Shown here: positions 5,603 to 5,824 of the stretch, in pieces
How positions within the stretch are numbered: position 1 is the stretch's first letter
Layout: each line of letters opens with the position of its first letter
NCBI GenBank assembly: GCA_027021095.1
Contig: JALUUZ010000553.1
Coordinates: 1-5,824, forward strand
Reading direction: 5' to 3'
Length of the DNA stretch: 5,824 bases
Source of the DNA: Gammaproteobacteria bacterium
GTDB lineage: Bacteria > Pseudomonadota > Gammaproteobacteria > SZUA-21
Made by a program: the position numbers and the translations under genes
The notes under the pieces: model-generated
Told to the model about the DNA's origin: nothing
The model's database searches: none
What the model saw: only the letters and a program-made list of their open reading frames with translations

Positions 5603-5824
5603 ATGAAGACAAACGTCCTGCAGTTGCATTTCTTTCTTATCCTGACCCTGTTTCAGGCAGTCTCGGGCATCGCGGCCACCGGCGACAAGCAGATACCCGA
5701 CAGTGCGATCACACGCGCAGTCGAGACCCGCCTGGCCAGCGACGAGATGATCGATGCCAACCGCTTCAATGTGATCACGCGGCAGGGGATCGTAACTGTC
5801 AGCGGGAAGACGGACAACATTCTT
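5603..5824 (+). CDS. Exported BON-domain protein, N-terminal part (cut by window end)
   Basis: This frame was found by direct reading; it has no stop in the window. The visible 74 residues begin with a Sec signal peptide (MKTNVLQLH, core FFLILTLF, probable cleavage after SGIAA at residue 25; no lipobox Cys). From about residue 35 the sequence AITRAVETRLASDEMIDANRF followed by VITRQGIVTVSG matches the start of a BON domain: an amphipathic helix, then a strand with the typical G-x-V-x-(L/V)-x-G turn. BON domains, as in OsmY and DolP, are envelope modules of about 60 residues thought to bind phospholipid or protein; many such proteins respond to osmotic or envelope stress. Whether this protein carries one or more BON domains, or others, cannot be seen. 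The start is supported by AAGGGGG. The gene lies 152 bp after the Sel1-repeat gene, and co-transcription is possible because no clear terminator separates them. Confidence 0.85.
   Translation, partial: MKTNVLQLHFFLILTLFQAVSGIAATGDKQIPDSAITRAVETRLASDEMIDANRFNVITRQGIVTVSGKTDNIL

Overview
The window reads as chromosomal DNA from a Gram-negative bacterium, most likely a gammaproteobacterium. The reasons are a tripartite-type heavy-metal RND pump, three Sec-exported (periplasmic or envelope) products in a row, good Shine-Dalgarno sites and GC-rich codon choice. No rRNA or tRNA is present, so the taxon stays an inference. Every gene I can support is on the + strand; open frames on the - strand are shadows of these genes.

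Layout: (1) The left edge to 2995 is the 3' part (about 93%) of a CusA/CzcA-family RND pump gene whose N-terminus lies outside the window. (2) 2996-3318 is a non-coding gap rich in small hairpins. (3) 3319-3573 encodes an 84-residue exported His/Tyr-rich peptide built on a five-residue HGY repeat, closed by a clear intrinsic terminator (3593-3633). (4) 3634-3962 is a second non-coding gap. It holds an operator-like inverted repeat and a 186-bp non-coding element with 22-bp terminal inverted repeats that folds on itself over its whole length (MITE-like), ending 43 bp before the next start codon. (5) 3963-5450 encodes an exported solenoid of twelve Sel1-like repeats. (6) 5451-5602 is a short gap with an inverted repeat and a small hairpin over a ribosome binding site. 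(7) 5603 to the right edge is the start of an exported BON-domain protein, cut by the window.

How the parts may work together: the pump would take metal ions from the periplasm or cytoplasm to an outer-membrane channel. The His-rich peptide lies directly downstream, is exported and has 13 His in about 58 mature residues, so a role as periplasmic metal buffer or chaperone for the pump is a reasonable hypothesis but is not shown by the sequence. The peptide has its own leader and terminator, so it is probably a separate transcription unit. The Sel1 and BON proteins are both predicted envelope proteins, and no direct link to metal handling can be seen. The most unusual items are the HGY-repeat peptide with its 15-bp coding minisatellite and the self-complementary element in front of the Sel1-repeat gene.
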